A stretch of DNA of 64,000 nucleotides from Eucommia ulmoides (taxonomy: Eukaryota; Streptophyta; Magnoliopsida; Garryales; Eucommiaceae), in contig CM028340.1 of assembly GCA_016647705.1 (NCBI GenBank), forward strand, positions 14,089,001-14,153,000, read 5' to 3'. A program made the position numbers and the translations under genes. The notes below the pieces were generated by a model, which was given only the letters and a program-made list of their open reading frames with translations, was not told the DNA's origin and did not search any database. Position 1 is the stretch's first letter. Each line of letters opens with the position of its first letter. Below, piece by piece: positions 10,568 through 23,415 of this stretch.

Positions 10568-11202
10568 CTATGCAGTAGGATTTTCTTAATATACAACTAA
10601 TGCCTCCTATTTTTTATGCATTATTATTAATATGATGCATCGTCGGAACTTAAAAGAGTTTAAAATTTGTATAGTAATAAAAAATAATCAAAGCTATTTT
10701 CGCTGTTTTAATATTTACCTGGAGAAATCGTCTATCAAAGTTTTCATGCGCTCAAAGCTCTATAAATATTATAGACATTTAATATTCATTCCAACATTAC
10801 TTCCATAGAGCACAGCACTCTCATTTCTTTTTGGCTAAGTAGAATCTCATGTTTTTTGCTAAATTCCTTGTTTATCTTACATACTATGCAGTAGGATTTT
10901 CTCAATATACAACTAATGCCTCCTATTTTTTATGCATTATTATTAATATGATGCATCGTCGGAACTTAAAAGAGTTTAAAATTTGTATAGTAATAAAAAA
11001 TAATCAAAGCTATTTTTGCTGTTTTAATATTTACCTGGAGAAATTGTCTATCAAAGTTTTCACACGCTCAATGCTCTATAAATATTATAGACATTTAATA
11101 TTCATTCCAACATTACTTCCATAGAGCACAGCACTCTCATTTCTTTTTTGCTAAGTAGAATCTCATGTTTTTTGCTAAATTCCTTGTTTATCTTACATAC
11201 TA
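10568..11202. repeat. Tandem duplication, two copies of 316 bp
   Basis: Copies begin at 10568 and 10884 and are nearly identical; a handful of differences are visible. Each holds CTATAAATATTATAG, then a CA-rich stretch, then an ATG followed by a hydrophobic start (MFFAKFLVYL). It looks like a promoter plus the first codons of a small secreted-type protein, but neither copy has an open frame of its own beyond about 12 codons. The function is unknown. Confidence 0.85.
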
Positions 11203-12008
11203 GTTAATGGAGTTTCATTTAAATGATAAGGTCTTTAATAACAAAAATAAAATTCACATTGAAAGGAAAAATTCATTATCGATCATTCTGGTAACTTTCT
11301 GATAGGTAACCAAAACCATACTCTAAAATAAGCTTGAGAGCTCACACTTGCAAGAAATAGAAATTTATGACACGCTTTCCCCCAATAAGAAGTTCTCTCT
11401 CCCTCAAATCATGCACCACACCACTATCACTCACCTAACCACGTTGTCGACCACAACCTCACAAATCTCATTTTCCTTCGCTCCAACACACCCCTAGAGG
11501 CCCTACCCATCATCGACACACCAGCCTCAAAAAACAAGATAAGAGAAACAACACAAAAAAAACAAAAAAAATGTGGAAATTAGGGGCTTATGTAAGCGTT
11601 AAGCCTAATCCTTTTCATTTATCTCTATTTTTTCATGGGGCATGTGTCCATATTCACGGACAAAATTCACTTCGTGTTTCTAAAATACCGCATTGTGGAG
11701 CGAGCTGTTCTAGCCAACTCCAATGTTTCTTGTACTTCTATGATCTTACTATTTATTTATTTTTGGACCATGAAATGGTAGAATTAGCTCTTATTTCACC
11801 AACTTCTAGAGTTCCATTTTGAACTTTATTTCAATCTTTGTTGATATGGAAAGAGAAGAAAAAAACATAATCTATAATCTCATGTGATAAGGTGGCAAAC
11901 ATGTCGTATGCATCACATTCGTTTCAGGTCAACTCAGGTTCAGGTCAACACTCTATGAACCCTAATTCTAACCCTACATGTTAAAAAAGACAAGTCAAAA
12001 AACACCCA
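11203..12008. other. No recognised feature
   Basis: AT-rich DNA. An open frame of 83 codons at 11571-11822 has no recognisable domain and no supporting context. Near 11930 there are GGTCA/CAGGTT repeats like those in several plant repeats. Confidence 0.4.
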
Positions 12009-13249
12009 TGTTGGAGTAATTGGTTTTGATGATGTCATAATGGATTTAGTGATGAAGTAATGGATTAGATATAACCACAAATTATATAGATTAAATTATG
12101 TGCCAAGTATGCTCGGTGAATGGTTTTTATGTTCATGTGCTCATATGCGCACTAACCCTAATCAATTGTCTTGAGTAATCTCGTTCTTAAGAGCAATCAC
12201 AAGAAGCAACGAAGAGTTGAAGAGTGCATTGAAGATTTTGAGTCTTAGTAGGTAATGACACACTTGCTAAGATTACACGCCGGTAACTCTCTAGGATCAC
12301 ACACAAAGAAGTAAGGTCTCTTAAATAATTCATAATGATCATCATTGCATTTTAAATAGCATAAAATTATGTGTGATACACTGATAATGTTTAGGATAAG
12401 TGGCATGATTTTTGGATCTTCAATCAAGTAAAAATATGTCTTAAGTTCATATACTATTCAAAACGGTCAACTAAGTAACCTTAAACCTTGGCAGAAACTT
12501 TAACAATTATTGTCGTACTGAAGCGGTCAACCGGTTAGTACAATACAGTCGACTGATTCAAACAGATGATCTAAGGGTTGGTTTTTCGTACAAAAAAGTC
12601 GACCGGATTGCCAACTCTGTCTACCGTTCAGGCGGAACCTTAATGGTATTGAAATTTTACACAAAACAGTCCACCGAATGTCCTAAAGCAGTCAAACATC
12701 TTGATCAGGAAAATTACTAAGTGATTTATATGCTGATAAATAGTTCATATTGTGATCAACATCTCTTGATCCAAACTTGATTTTCATTCGGATATTCACC
12801 TACATTGAATTCTGTGAGATTGCTCTATATTGGTTAAGATTTATTTGTAATTTATTGGCATTATATATTTATATGAAACCGAAATTGTTCTGCTTATAAT
12901 CTGTGAAAGCCTTTGAATTTTTCGGTGATTGTTTTAATTAAACTCCAGCCTATTATTTGATCAGTTAATTCTTGAGTTGAAGAAAGTGATACTCAACTAT
13001 GATTAAAATATTTTTGATACTAAAAATTCTTGTGTGTGTGTGTGATTTTCATTATCCTTAACTCTCTTTGGCGTTTATACTTTGCATGGTGTAATTATTG
13101 TTTTCATATCTCTGCAGCATACTTACACTAATTATAATAAAGATAAAGAAGTGTTTGAGGATTTTGTTTAAACAAACACAGATAGGTTAAAAGTTTTTGA
13201 AGACCCAATTCACCTGCCATCCCCCTCTTGGGTCATCTCTAGGCCAACA
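12009..13249 (-). mobile_element. Solo LTR, GTCGAC-array family, copy 1
   Basis: Minus-oriented copy of the family also at 39379-41685 and 55950-58065. It ends in GGCCAACA (the complement of TGTTGGCC) and has TGTTGG at the other edge. Flanks ACCCA/ACCCT match at four of five bases. The conserved start ('CAAGAGGG...GGTGAATTGGGT' type) reads on the minus strand at 13210-13249. It carries palindrome-like motifs (CAGTCGACTG, CGGTCAACCG) between 12460 and 12670. At 1.24 kb it is shorter than its relatives, so it is internally deleted or a divergent subtype. Confidence 0.75.
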
Positions 13250-13254
13250 ACCCT

Positions 13255-14291
13255 AACTGACCTGTTTATTTTTCAGGTTACCCAAAATCAACCCGTTATC
13301 AAAACACCAATAAATAATTTGTTGTGCGTTTTTCACATTTGTTTACATACCCAAATTCTATATTTGAAAAAAACAGAAAAACACTCAAAATTAACCAAAA
13401 TAAATATTAAATACCACATCCTTCAACTATTAGACTCCAAAAATCATTCATCCGAAAACAACTAACGATAGAATTATCCCACAATATAAATGAAGGAACA
13501 AAAAGGTTATAGAAAGCTTGAACAAAAGTACAAAACCCACAAAGATCCAAACAATCATAATAATCTTTCATTGAATACTAAGTAACCCCCATAATCATAT
13601 GTTTAAGGCAAGAGATGTGTGGTTCAATGAAAGCTCTTATAAATGAACACTATATTTATAAATAAAAAATAAAAATTCCATTCAAGTTATAACAAGTGGA
13701 AGTTGAGCTTCCACTAACAGAAAAAAACAGACATGCAATAAATGAATGAAACCCCCCCACCCCACCCCCAAAAAAAAGCGGTGAACTTATTACTTACACA
13801 AAGTAGTCATATTTTGTTGCTTCAGGGTTTATTTATGCAAATCTAACACAATCAGTCCGACAATATAACTTTACTTTCTAAAATAAAGGATGTTCTAGAA
13901 CTCGCTTCAATAGAGAAACCCCAAAATCAGAAAAGAAAAAATGTAGAAAATAGTAAAAACAATCAAGCATAGCTTTAATCTGAAGTTGAAACCCAAATCT
14001 CTATGAAGAGAGAACACAAACAAGAACAAGGCGAAGCCATTTTCCTTCTTAAATCAGACAACCTTAATTTCAATCTCCACATGCATTGAAGAATCAGCCA
14101 CCAAAAGGAAAAAGAAAACTTGCATCCTATTTCTATAAAAGAAGAACACAATAGTGAGAATATGGAAAAAGGGATCAAAATTAATAGTAATTAAAAAAGG
14201 GAAAAAGTTGCAGAGGAATCGGATAAGATGAACTGATGAAGAAAACACAGACGTATAATAATGGATATATATGATAGGGGCAGCAGAGAAA

Positions 14292-14326
<35 letters not shown>
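13255..14326. other. AT-rich DNA, possibly first intron of NF-YA
   Basis: No gene is visible. It contains a C-rich run at 13751-13768 and a GA microsatellite (14296-14325). If the leader exon at 14327-14458 is real, this is part of a long first intron. Confidence 0.4.
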
Positions 14327-14328
<2 letters not shown>

Positions 14329-14458
14329 TGGGGATCTGATTAGTGGAGAAGAAGCACGGAACACATTTGTTGGGACGAAATTGGGCATGTCTCCTTCCTT
14401 GAAACCCTCCCCCCACAGTCGACTCCTTTCTCTCTCTCTAGAACTCTGCTGCTAAGAA
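14327..14458 (-). other. Candidate NF-YA 5' UTR exon
   Basis: On the minus strand a CT-rich leader-like sequence ends in CCCCAAG, followed by GTCTCTCTC, a plausible splice donor. A CT-rich first leader exon far upstream is common in plant NF-YA genes. It lies 4.4 kb from the first coding exon with a solo LTR between, and there is no transcript evidence. Confidence 0.3.
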
Positions 14459-14459
14459 G

Positions 14460-15565
14460 TCTCTGTCTTGGGCTTAATAGTTAATACAAATAAATTACAA
14501 TAAATAAAGAATCATCTATCTACCCACCCACCCACCCACCACATTTATGATTTAACGTTGTGGGGGTCATCACTGTATTTATCCAAAACACACCCCCCCT
14601 TCCTTTTCTCTTTTGCTTTTGTTGTTTAGCGATTGACGTCGTCTTCTTCGTAGGAGTGGGACCCACTCTAGGCGTCAGAGTGGGACCCATTGAACTCCGC
14701 AGCCGCCCTTCACTGTTTCCTAAAGCTATTGCCACCCCTATAATTGCCATTTGCGCTCTAATGGAAAAACAAATAAATTGCAGTTGGACACTTTTAGAAT
14801 GTTAGAAAGAAATATTATTTTTTCTCAAATTAATTTATTATTTTATTTTTATATATTATAAAAATAAATTAAAAAAATTTATTATCCAGAATATAATTAT
14901 AAGTTTACTAATCATCCCACACTTTTCCTCATTTTCCTCTTAAATTTATATAAAAAAAATTAATAATTTCAAAAATTATGCATTTTTTTTTTCTCCCGTT
15001 TTCCATCCATGCTAAACAATTTTTTTTTTTACAATTTTTCATCCTATTATCTTTTTCATTTTTTTTTCCATCATTTTTTTATTCAACCAAACGCACTCTA
15101 ACTCTAGTGGTATGTAGTGGATATTTTTTATAAAATAATTTAAAATAAATATTAAATAAGAATTAAAAAAAATAAGTTGGTGCCGAAAATTACTTTAAAT
15201 ATTTAAAAAACAAGATAGAAATTATAAATATATATAAAAAAATAAAAAATAAATTGTTGGGTGATTTCTAGAAATAGCTAAAATGGAAAAATAGAACACA
15301 CATAGAATTTTAACATGGTACCATAGTAGTAAAGCAGTGGTCTTACTGTGTTCGGTAGGTAGGAAAACGACACAAAATTGGAAATGACAATTTTAGGGAT
15401 GTTTCAAGTCTAATTTTAGGGAATAAATTTTAATTTAAGTGACATTTTTAGTTACCATCATGAGTGTTTCTAAATCTATATTTTATTTCTATATCTCACC
15501 ATCAAAAAAATAATATATATATATTATTTTAATTTTTTAAATTATTAATATACATATATTTTTAT
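14460..15565. other. AT-rich intergenic DNA
   Basis: Contains CCACC repeats near 14521-14540, a short GC-rich block (14640-14720), then very AT-rich DNA. ACCAAACGCACTC near 15087 resembles a MITE end, but no partner was found. No gene is visible. Confidence 0.4.
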
Positions 15566-15654
15566 CTTTTTCCACGAGTTGTTTACATTTATAATACAAA
15601 TTTAAAATAAAATTATTGAAATAGATCATTTTTTAACTTATTTACATTTTTAGT

Positions 15655-15810
15655 GCTACCAGGGATTCGGAATCCCGATTTTGTGGGGCCGGCGGTATAC
15701 CTGGGGTTCCAAACCCCAGGTATATGAAAAAAAAAAAAAAAAATTCGGGTATACGGGGTTTGGTACCCTAGGTTCTATGTAGAACCCGGAGAACCAAACC
15801 CCGGATATAA
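15655..15810. repeat. Nested hairpins, left arm
   Basis: Contains the interrupted palindrome TACCTGGGGTTCC-AAACCCCAGGTA and GGTTCTATGTAGAACC. The matching region in the right arm has CCGGGGTTCGGAACCCCGG. The two versions differ in both halves of the stem. Confidence 0.8.
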
Positions 15811-17384
15811 CCCGAATTAAAAAAAATAAATAAATAAAAAATTCGTTTTTACCCAAGAAATTTTTAAAATTTTTGACAACTTTAAACTGATTAACGGTGG
15901 TCTATCGATATTTTAAATAAATCTAATTTTTTTGTACATAAATTAGGTTTAAAACACTACATAATGCTTTTTACAACACTAAAAACGAACAAGTGGATGA
16001 ATTTTAAAAAATCGCCAAAGTTGACCAAATGAGTTGTTTCGATAACGGCGGAATTTTTTTCGGCAATTTAAAATTAACAAAAGATTGCATGTCCATAACA
16101 GAAATGAACCAAATTTTTTTTATATAAACTATGTTCATAACACTACATAACAAAACTTAGAACACTAAAAACGGACAAGTGGATGAATTTTAAATAATCG
16201 TCAAAGTTGATCAGACGAGTTGTTTCGTTGACGATGCAATTTTTTTGAAAATTTTGAATTAACAAAAAATGGTCGTCTATCCGTAACAGAAATGATCCTG
16301 ACTTTTTTGTATACAAACTACGTTCATAACGCTAAATAATAAAATCGAGAATACCAAAAACAGATTAGTGATTTTTTTTTAAATAATGATTATTATCATA
16401 ACATTTTATTACTCTTCAACATTTCAAAAACACTATATTGCTCTTCAATGTTTTGATGGACATAACTTTGCACTCAATGATCCGTTGGGGGCAAATTTTT
16501 TTTTAAAAGTTGGGTCTGATTTGAGTCATCACTCTGATTTTTGAAGATTTAAATTTTATCAATAGAACAAGACACATGATCGCAACGAAGATTACAAATT
16601 TATTCACCCAACACTTCGAATCCAAAATTGAAGGTGCAAACGGGCTTTATTTGAAAAAATACTGGACCAAACTACCTGCGGCATTTGCGGCGCCTAGATC
16701 TCGAAAAAATACTCGAAATCAAAAAAAAAAAAAAAAAAAGCCCCAAACGGACCACCGAGCACAAAATTATGTCCATCCAAACTTTTTCTATTATTTTACG
16801 TAAGTTTTATTTTCTCTCGATAACATATTATCCGTTTTTTGTGTTCTCAATTTTATTATTTAGCGTTATGAACATAGTTTGTATACAAAAAAATCAGGAT
16901 CATTTCTGTTACGGATAGACGATCATTTTTTGTTAATTCAAAATTTTCAAAAAAATTGCATCGTCAACGAAACAACTCGTCTGATCAACTTTGGCGATTA
17001 TTTAAAATTCATCCACTTATCCGTTTTTAGTATTCTAAGTTTTGTTATGTAGTGTTATGAACATTATTTATATACAAAAAATTTGATTCATTTCTGTTGC
17101 GGACATGCAATCTTTTGTTAATTCTAAATTGCCGAAAAAAATTCCGCCGTTATCGAAATAACTCATCTGGTCAGCTTTGGTGATTTTTTAAAATTCATCA
17201 ACTTGTCTGTTTTTAGTATTGTAAAAAGCATTATGTAGTGTTTTGAACCTAATTTATGTACAAAAAAATTAGATTTATTTAAAATATCGATAGACTACCG
17301 TTAATCAGTTTGAAGTTGCCGAAAATTTTAAAAATTTCTTGGGCAAAAACGATTTTTTTTTTTTTTTTTTAATTCGGGTTATAC

Positions 17385-17560
17385 CCGGGGTTTGGTTCTC
17401 CGGGTTCTACATAGAACCCGGGGTACCAAACCCCGGGTATAAACCTCGTATACCCAAAAAAAAAATAATAAATAAATAAATAAATTTGTATACCCGGGGT
17501 TCGGAACCCCGGGTATACCGCCGGCCCCACAAACCCGGGGTTCCGAACTCCGGGTAGCAC
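17385..17560. repeat. Nested hairpins, right arm
   Basis: Right-arm counterpart of 15655-15810, with GGTTCTACATAGAACC, CCCGGGG/CCCCGGG stems and GGGGTTCGGAACCCC. GC-rich in an otherwise very AT-rich element. Confidence 0.8.
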
Positions 17561-18005
17561 TAAAAATATAAATAAATTAGAAAGTGGTCTATTTCATTAA
17601 TTTTATTTTAAATTTATATTATAAATGTAAACAAGTCCTTTTTCCACATTATATCTTCTTCTTCTCTCTTTCTTTGAACCACTATTGACACAAGTGCTAG
17701 TGCCAACAATAAATTTCTCTCTGCTCTCTCTCAATAATTCTTAATAAATAAAAAAATTAAATTAAATTATTTTATTTTTCAAATATGGAGGAGGGAATTT
17801 TGAATACTAGATAATCGCTAAGTTATAAGGTTCGGGTTAAATAAAATTATTTTTAATAAGAGTAATATAGCAATTTTAAAATTATTTAGATTTTTTTTTA
17901 GGAAGTGTAGATTTATCAAAAAAAAAAAAAATTGATGTACATAGAATTATCCTATATTTTGTTTTCAGTACTTGAATTTTCATAAATTTAGCATTAAATG
18001 AAATA

Positions 18006-18010
<5 letters not shown>

Positions 18011-18063
<53 letters not shown>
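18011..18063. repeat. (TA)n microsatellite
   Basis: About 26 TA units. The frame across it is low-complexity. Confidence 0.95.
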
Positions 18064-18065
<2 letters not shown>

Positions 18066-19204
18066 AATTTTGATTAAATATTGAAAAAATAATAATTTTA
18101 ATTTTTTACTTTAAAAAAAAAACACAAGGAAGGGCAACCAATCTGTTTGTTTTTGTCTTTTTTTGCTATTTGAAATCTAGGGCAGATTTTTAGGCTAAGA
18201 ACCAGGCATTTGAAATCTGGTGGAATTTCAAGCTATTCTACTGGTGAAACGACGACGTAGGAGACAATGAACGACGTTGGTTTTTTCCCATTTAATTCAT
18301 TTATTTATTTATCCAGTTTATTTCCTTTAAAAAATAAAACCCAATCCAGAACCCCCCCTTTTTTTTGTCTTTTCCATTTTCTGGCTCTTTTCCAAGAAAG
18401 GACCATTATCAATGTGCTTTTTACCAACAAGCACAATGCACCTCTCTTTTTCTTTCTTTAAAACTAGTTTTAGACTGCATTTTTATGCGGGTCTAGAGAA
18501 AAAAAAAATATTAGGATATAATTTTTATTTGAATGTTTGATATGATATTTTAATTTTATAATTTATATATTTATAAAAATATAACAAAAATAAATTTTAA
18601 TATTAAAAGGTAAAAATAAAATTTTAACTAATAAAACTTTTAATGTCAATTTTTAAAACTATTAATATCATCGCTCAGATTTAATTTCAGAAGAGAAAAA
18701 AATGAGCTTCTAAAGAGGCTTTTCAAAAAAATTAATTTTTTTTAATAAAAATTTTAAAATAATATAATAGATCTTTTTTATATTATTTAATAGTTTCTAT
18801 TATTTGATTAAAAATTATTGTAATACTCTATTGAGCAAATGAAATTTAATAAATTTTATATGTAATTAATACATGGAGAGAAAATTTTATTAAATGGTTG
18901 GAGAGAGAGAATGGAAGGAAGAGATCAGTCACATATAAATAATTACAATAAAACAATCATGAATCATATAGGTAAGTTTCAGTGATGTACCTTGTCATTT
19001 GGAAAACCTACGGCAATATTCCGCGTCATTTGAAAAATATCTTCGACTCCTCATTCGTTTGATGTTAAATATAAAATTACTTATTTTCCCTTGTTATTAT
19101 ACTATTAAAAAATTAATTAAAACTATATAATAAAAGAATTACTCTTATAACCCTTTTAAAAGAACTACAATTTTGGATAAATTTGATTTTTGTATTTAAA
19201 TTTT

Positions 19205-19490
19205 GTTTGTGTAATACATTTTCAATTCTAATTTTTCTTTTATAACATTTCGGATCAATTGTTGGTTGCTACATATTTTTTTAGTATTTAAAAAGTATTT
19301 GGTACTGAATTTTTTAAATTTAAAATTATTCTAAAAATTAAATATTATTGGTTATGTAATACATTTTCAATTCTATTTTTAATTACTTTTGGAATCAAAT
19401 GATAGTTTATTATAATTTTTTGAGTATTTAAAGAGAACTTGGTAATGATTTTTTAAAATTTAAAATTATTCTAAGAACTAAATATTTTAC
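19205..19490. repeat. Degenerate tandem duplication, about 145 bp period
   Basis: GTAATACATTTTCAATTCTA occurs near 19210 and again near 19355, each followed by similar AT-rich sequence ending in TTTAAAATTATTCTAA. Confidence 0.6.
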
Positions 19491-19699
19491 TTATTTATGA
19501 AATTTAGTTACAATTTATATATAAACTATTTCATTTAGTTACATTTTTTTTACTTGTTTTGTGAAGTTTTCATTTGAGACCTTATTTAGTAATATTTTCA
19601 CTCAAATTAAAAAAATAATGGGCTTGTGAATTTTTTAATTGTTATTTTTTACTCTTTATTATATTGTACTTTTTATCTCGTTTTGTATATGAAATTATT

Positions 19700-20115
19700 T
19701 GCAAATAATTTATTTATCATTTAAAACTTATTTAAATAAAATATTAAAGAAAGAAAATTGAGAAGAATGGATTTTGTGAGCATTTAATGGGAGATAAAAT
19801 GTGTGAATTAAGAATCAATGAGAATACAAGAAATATATTTGTTGAGCTCTCTTCCATTCTTAAGTTTGTCTTATATATGAAATTATTTGCATAAAAAGAA
19901 GAAGAAAAAAATCATTACTTTCATAAACACTTATATGAGAAACAATAAATATAAAAAAGAAAAATATATATATAATTTTTTAAAAAAAAAATAAAATAAA
20001 AAGTCTAGTAAGTGAAATATTTGTGATTTATTTATTTATCATTTCAAACTTATTTAAATTCAATATTAAAGAGAGAAAAATGAGAAGAATTGATTTGTGA
20101 ACAATTAATGGGGGA
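19700..20115. repeat. Direct duplication about 325 bp apart
   Basis: A segment with ATTTATTTATCATTT, ACTTATTTAAAT and GAGAAGAAT...GTGA is present near 19705-19800 and again near 20030-20120 with moderate divergence. Confidence 0.6.
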
Positions 20116-20914
20116 TTAAAAGTTATAATATTATTGTGGGGAGATAATATTATTAGGGTTGAACAAATCTTGGCCGCTCATTCATCTAAATGAATAGAAA
20201 TTGAGAGATAAGCAATATTTGAATCTAAGGCAATGTCTTCCGTTTTTAAGTATAACATATAGATATTTATTATTTTTAGAATCTACATTTTTTTCTTAAA
20301 TTTAATTCCTTTTTTTCCCCATAAATTTATTTAATTTTTCTGAAAAAAAAATCAAGAAACTCCAGTTTGAAGACTTCAAATTTTTACTATGAATTAGTTT
20401 TGGAAAATATAGTTTTTTGTTATAATTTTCATATTTAAAAAACTGGTTTGGTTAATGTTAATATATGTATACATGGCTCTTAGCCCATTAGGTTATTTGG
20501 AGTATAATACTCCAAACCCTATTTGCAATAATATTCTATCTCTCAATTATTGTAACACGGTATCAAGAGTCAATTTTTTCAGACTTTATTCTTACTAAAA
20601 TTTCAAGCAACCCTAAAACTAATTTGTTTTTCAAGCCTTTCGTTGTGCCACTGCCTACACTACTTATTATCATCTTTTTACAATCCTACACAAAATCTGC
20701 CACCACCATTAGACTCCTCTCATAGCGATGAGTCCAACGCCACCCGATAGAAGTCCAATCACATTTACACGTGCTCTCATGCGCCTCTAGAAGTCTCAAA
20801 AATGTCATCAACTTTGTTGGCTCCCGCAAGATTCACCATTGCTTCGACCTCAACATGAACCACATCATCCAAATTGTCTCGTCAAGATGAACAAAACCCT
20901 ACCAACCAAACCAC

Positions 20915-22548
20915 TGTTAGAGCTGTGACGCACCTCCAAACGTTGCCCAAAGAAGTTGCATATGGTTGGGATAAGGCCCATAGACAATCCTAAGCGGGCT
21001 TATTTATGTAAATAATCTCGAGTAATTAAATAATAAAAATGGAAAACTTGATAACTAGCATACTAACCTGGTATTTTACATATCATCATGTATGTATTAT
21101 ATAGCTGTAAGATTCTTTGGATGTTTGACTGAAATGTATTAACTCCTTAAGGAGATTAAAAATGAGTGAGATTGTAGACATTTGGTAATTAAATATCCTA
21201 AAATATTCCAGGTTGTAAGATTATTAACTAGAACTTAATAATTAGGATAGATTGGCTTATGGGGTATTTTCTATGTTGAGAATGGTGAATCTCAAAGCCA
21301 TCGGTATGAAATACTAGAACAACCATAAGAGGGCTTGTTAAGTAGTAACGAGTGCCTAAATGTAACCATACCTGATACTCTGTGGGAAATATTGCTTAAG
21401 ATTAAAATAGACTATATATGAGTTGTAATAGTGCATGTGATCTTTTGATTTGAAATATGTCATGTGTATGTGCTCCTATACCTTGAGAATACTAAGTGTT
21501 GTACTCAAACCACGAAACTTCAAAGCTATTCATTGGATATAATCGGACATATGGATGATCATTCGAGTATTCAAGAAAAGATCTAGTGCAATTTAGCAAA
21601 AATAAAATTAATTGTCTTATGTGATCGAACTTGAAGGTCTTTTGTCAAACCAATATGATTATTAGAATAAAATTCTAATTGGTATCATAACATAAATCAT
21701 GGATCAGGAACATATGATCGGATTAGGGGCTTTGACTTTATCCCATCTTGTTGGTTCTTTCGGGACATCAAGATAGAGAGATCAAATTGCATTGTAATTA
21801 CATCTAGGTGGGTTCTTTAATTAAATTCTTATCAACTAGATATAAATATGATATGTGGGTAAATGTATCTCATAGTTGTTGGAGATGCCTTAAAAAGTGT
21901 TCTTTACAAAGGGCAAAATTAGAATTGTTCTAATTTTAATTGATTAATTAACTAGTAAAATAATTAATTAATCAATTAATTGTTCCTAATCGTCCAACTT
22001 TTGATGTGAACCTAATGTGTCACACACAATGAAGAAGAAAGTTTGAATGGTTATTGAAAAAGAAATGGTAATATTAAACTGCTCAAAATTTTAAGGGCCA
22101 AAGTGCAAATAGAAAAAATAAGGAATCCATGATTTTGAACCCTAGATAATATTTATAAGAGGGAAGCCTCCTATGGTTGTCCCTATGGGGATAATTTTCA
22201 GCCACTATCCTAGAATTTCTAGATTCTTTCTTTCTCTTTCCTTTGATTGCTCTATTGAATTAATTCTAACTACTAACTTTTCAAATTGAACAAGCCCTAG
22301 ATCTACTAATTTAGAATATGATTCTTAGATAATCAAGAGGCATCATTCAAATAGAGTTCTTTGTGTGAATATCGTTAGAGAAGGGATACTGGTACTGCTA
22401 TTGGGAGATCTCTACTCTTTCAGAGATTTGATATTATCACTCTTGGAAGAGTCTTCTCAAATCGTGCCTCAAAAACTGCCGGCTACGAAGCTGAAGTACT
22501 AGAAGAGTTATAAAGTTTAAATACGATTTATTCTTTATGTTTCTAACA
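20915..22548. mobile_element. LTR-like insert, TGTTAGA...TCTAACA
   Basis: 1,634 bp with 7 bp inverted ends (TGTTAGA and TCTAACA) and no coding. It separates gag-like DNA from the pre-integrase segment of the surrounding copia relic. The flanking 5 bp do not match, and gag sequence is missing at the junction, so it may have come in with a deletion or been rearranged since. Confidence 0.5.
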
Positions 22549-22769
22549 TGTATTTAATACCAAAGATAATTTTAAATCTTATAACTGTTAGGCAACTTTG
22601 GGAATTGAAGTGATATTTTCTAATACTGGTTATTGTGTGTAGGATCCTCGGACACAAAAAACTCTTGGGACTAGTCATAAAATCGGATGTCTATTAGAGT
22701 TCAATAGTATTCATCTTCTAAATCAATTTCCACCACTCCCACTCCTTATCCCTTCAATAATTTGTGCAA

Positions 22770-22850
22770 CCTCTCCATCATCATCATTACCATCACCATC
22801 ACCACCACCACCACCATCATCATCACCATTATCATCACCACCTTATTCAT
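22770..22850. repeat. CAC/CAT trinucleotide repeat
   Basis: An imperfect run of CAC, CAT and ATC triplets inside the copia relic, where a low-complexity Ser/Pro/His-rich linker would lie. Confidence 0.8.
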
Positions 22851-23148
22851 TTTCTCTCAACCTTTGACACTCTCGGTTAGGTCATGCATATACCCTATGT
22901 ATCATCACTTTAGCTTTTAGCAGAAAATTGGGATGTATCTCTACCAGGCATCTTGAATGTCTTCCAAGTCAGCAAGCAAAATAACATGCCTTACCTTTTT
23001 CAATTAATGACACAGTTTCCTTCGCACCCTTTAACCTAAGCTACTCTTATGTTTGGGGACCCTCACCTTCTACCACAATAATAGAATCCAGATACATTGT
23101 CATATTTATCGATGACTACTCACGATACACCAAGCTATATTGTTGGAT

Positions 23149-23415
23149 GTAAGACCTATATTCAATCTTGTAATATTACATTTATGACTTCTATCTCAAG
23201 TATCAATAAAATGTATTTTTTATATTATTCTTTAATTGTATCATTATTGTTATAGACTTTGGGTATTAAGTTGAAATGCTTTATCTTTCTAAAATCAATT
23301 TAAAATTGAACAAATTGTAAAATACAACATCTTTATGAACAAGGAAATCAAGTTGAAAAATGCATCTTGTAGCAAATGTTCAAGTCACATTTTAGTAAAT
23401 TAATATTTTTTAGTA
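23149..23415. other. AT-rich, no feature seen
   Basis: Lies between the end of the copia relic and the first block of the 100 bp repeat. Confidence 0.4.

Larger units (their letters stand above)
15576..17637. mobile_element. Mutator-like inverted-repeat element, 2.06 kb
   Basis: The arms (15576-16355 and 16825-17637) are inverted copies starting GAGTTGTTTACATTTATAAT and GACTTGTTTACATTTATAAT. Flanks show the 10 bp direct repeat CTTTTTCCAC (15566-15575, 17638-17647), matching the 9-11 bp duplications of Mutator elements. The interior (16356-16824) has no transposase, so it is non-autonomous. Each arm holds about 180 bp tandem subrepeats (ACAAGTGGATGAATTTTAAA at about 15988 and 16170) and a cluster of GC-rich hairpins (15655-15810, 17385-17560). 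Confidence 0.85.
17648..20455. other. Very AT-rich intergenic DNA
   Basis: No gene, RNA gene or element with clear ends is visible. It contains a TA microsatellite (18011-18063) and two old duplications (listed separately). The short frame at 18267-18461 has no domain. Confidence 0.5.
20456..23148 (+). mobile_element. Ty1/copia fossil with nested LTR
   Basis: Short candidate 5' LTR 20456-20557 (TGTTA...TAACA, 102 bp), followed by GGTATCAAGAG, close to the tRNA-Met primer site TGGTATCAGAGC. Gag-like DNA follows. After the inserted LTR (20915-22548) the pre-integrase segment resumes (about 22560-22720; DPRTQKTLGTSHKIG) and the integrase start (IDDYSRYTKLY near 23110). The element stops near 23148 without reverse transcriptase or a 3' LTR. 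It is heavily decayed, with many breaks. Confidence 0.7.

Noticed and set aside
11571-11822. 83-codon plus-strand frame
   Set aside because: I looked for plastid or mitochondrial insert or a known domain and recognised none; start context is weak.
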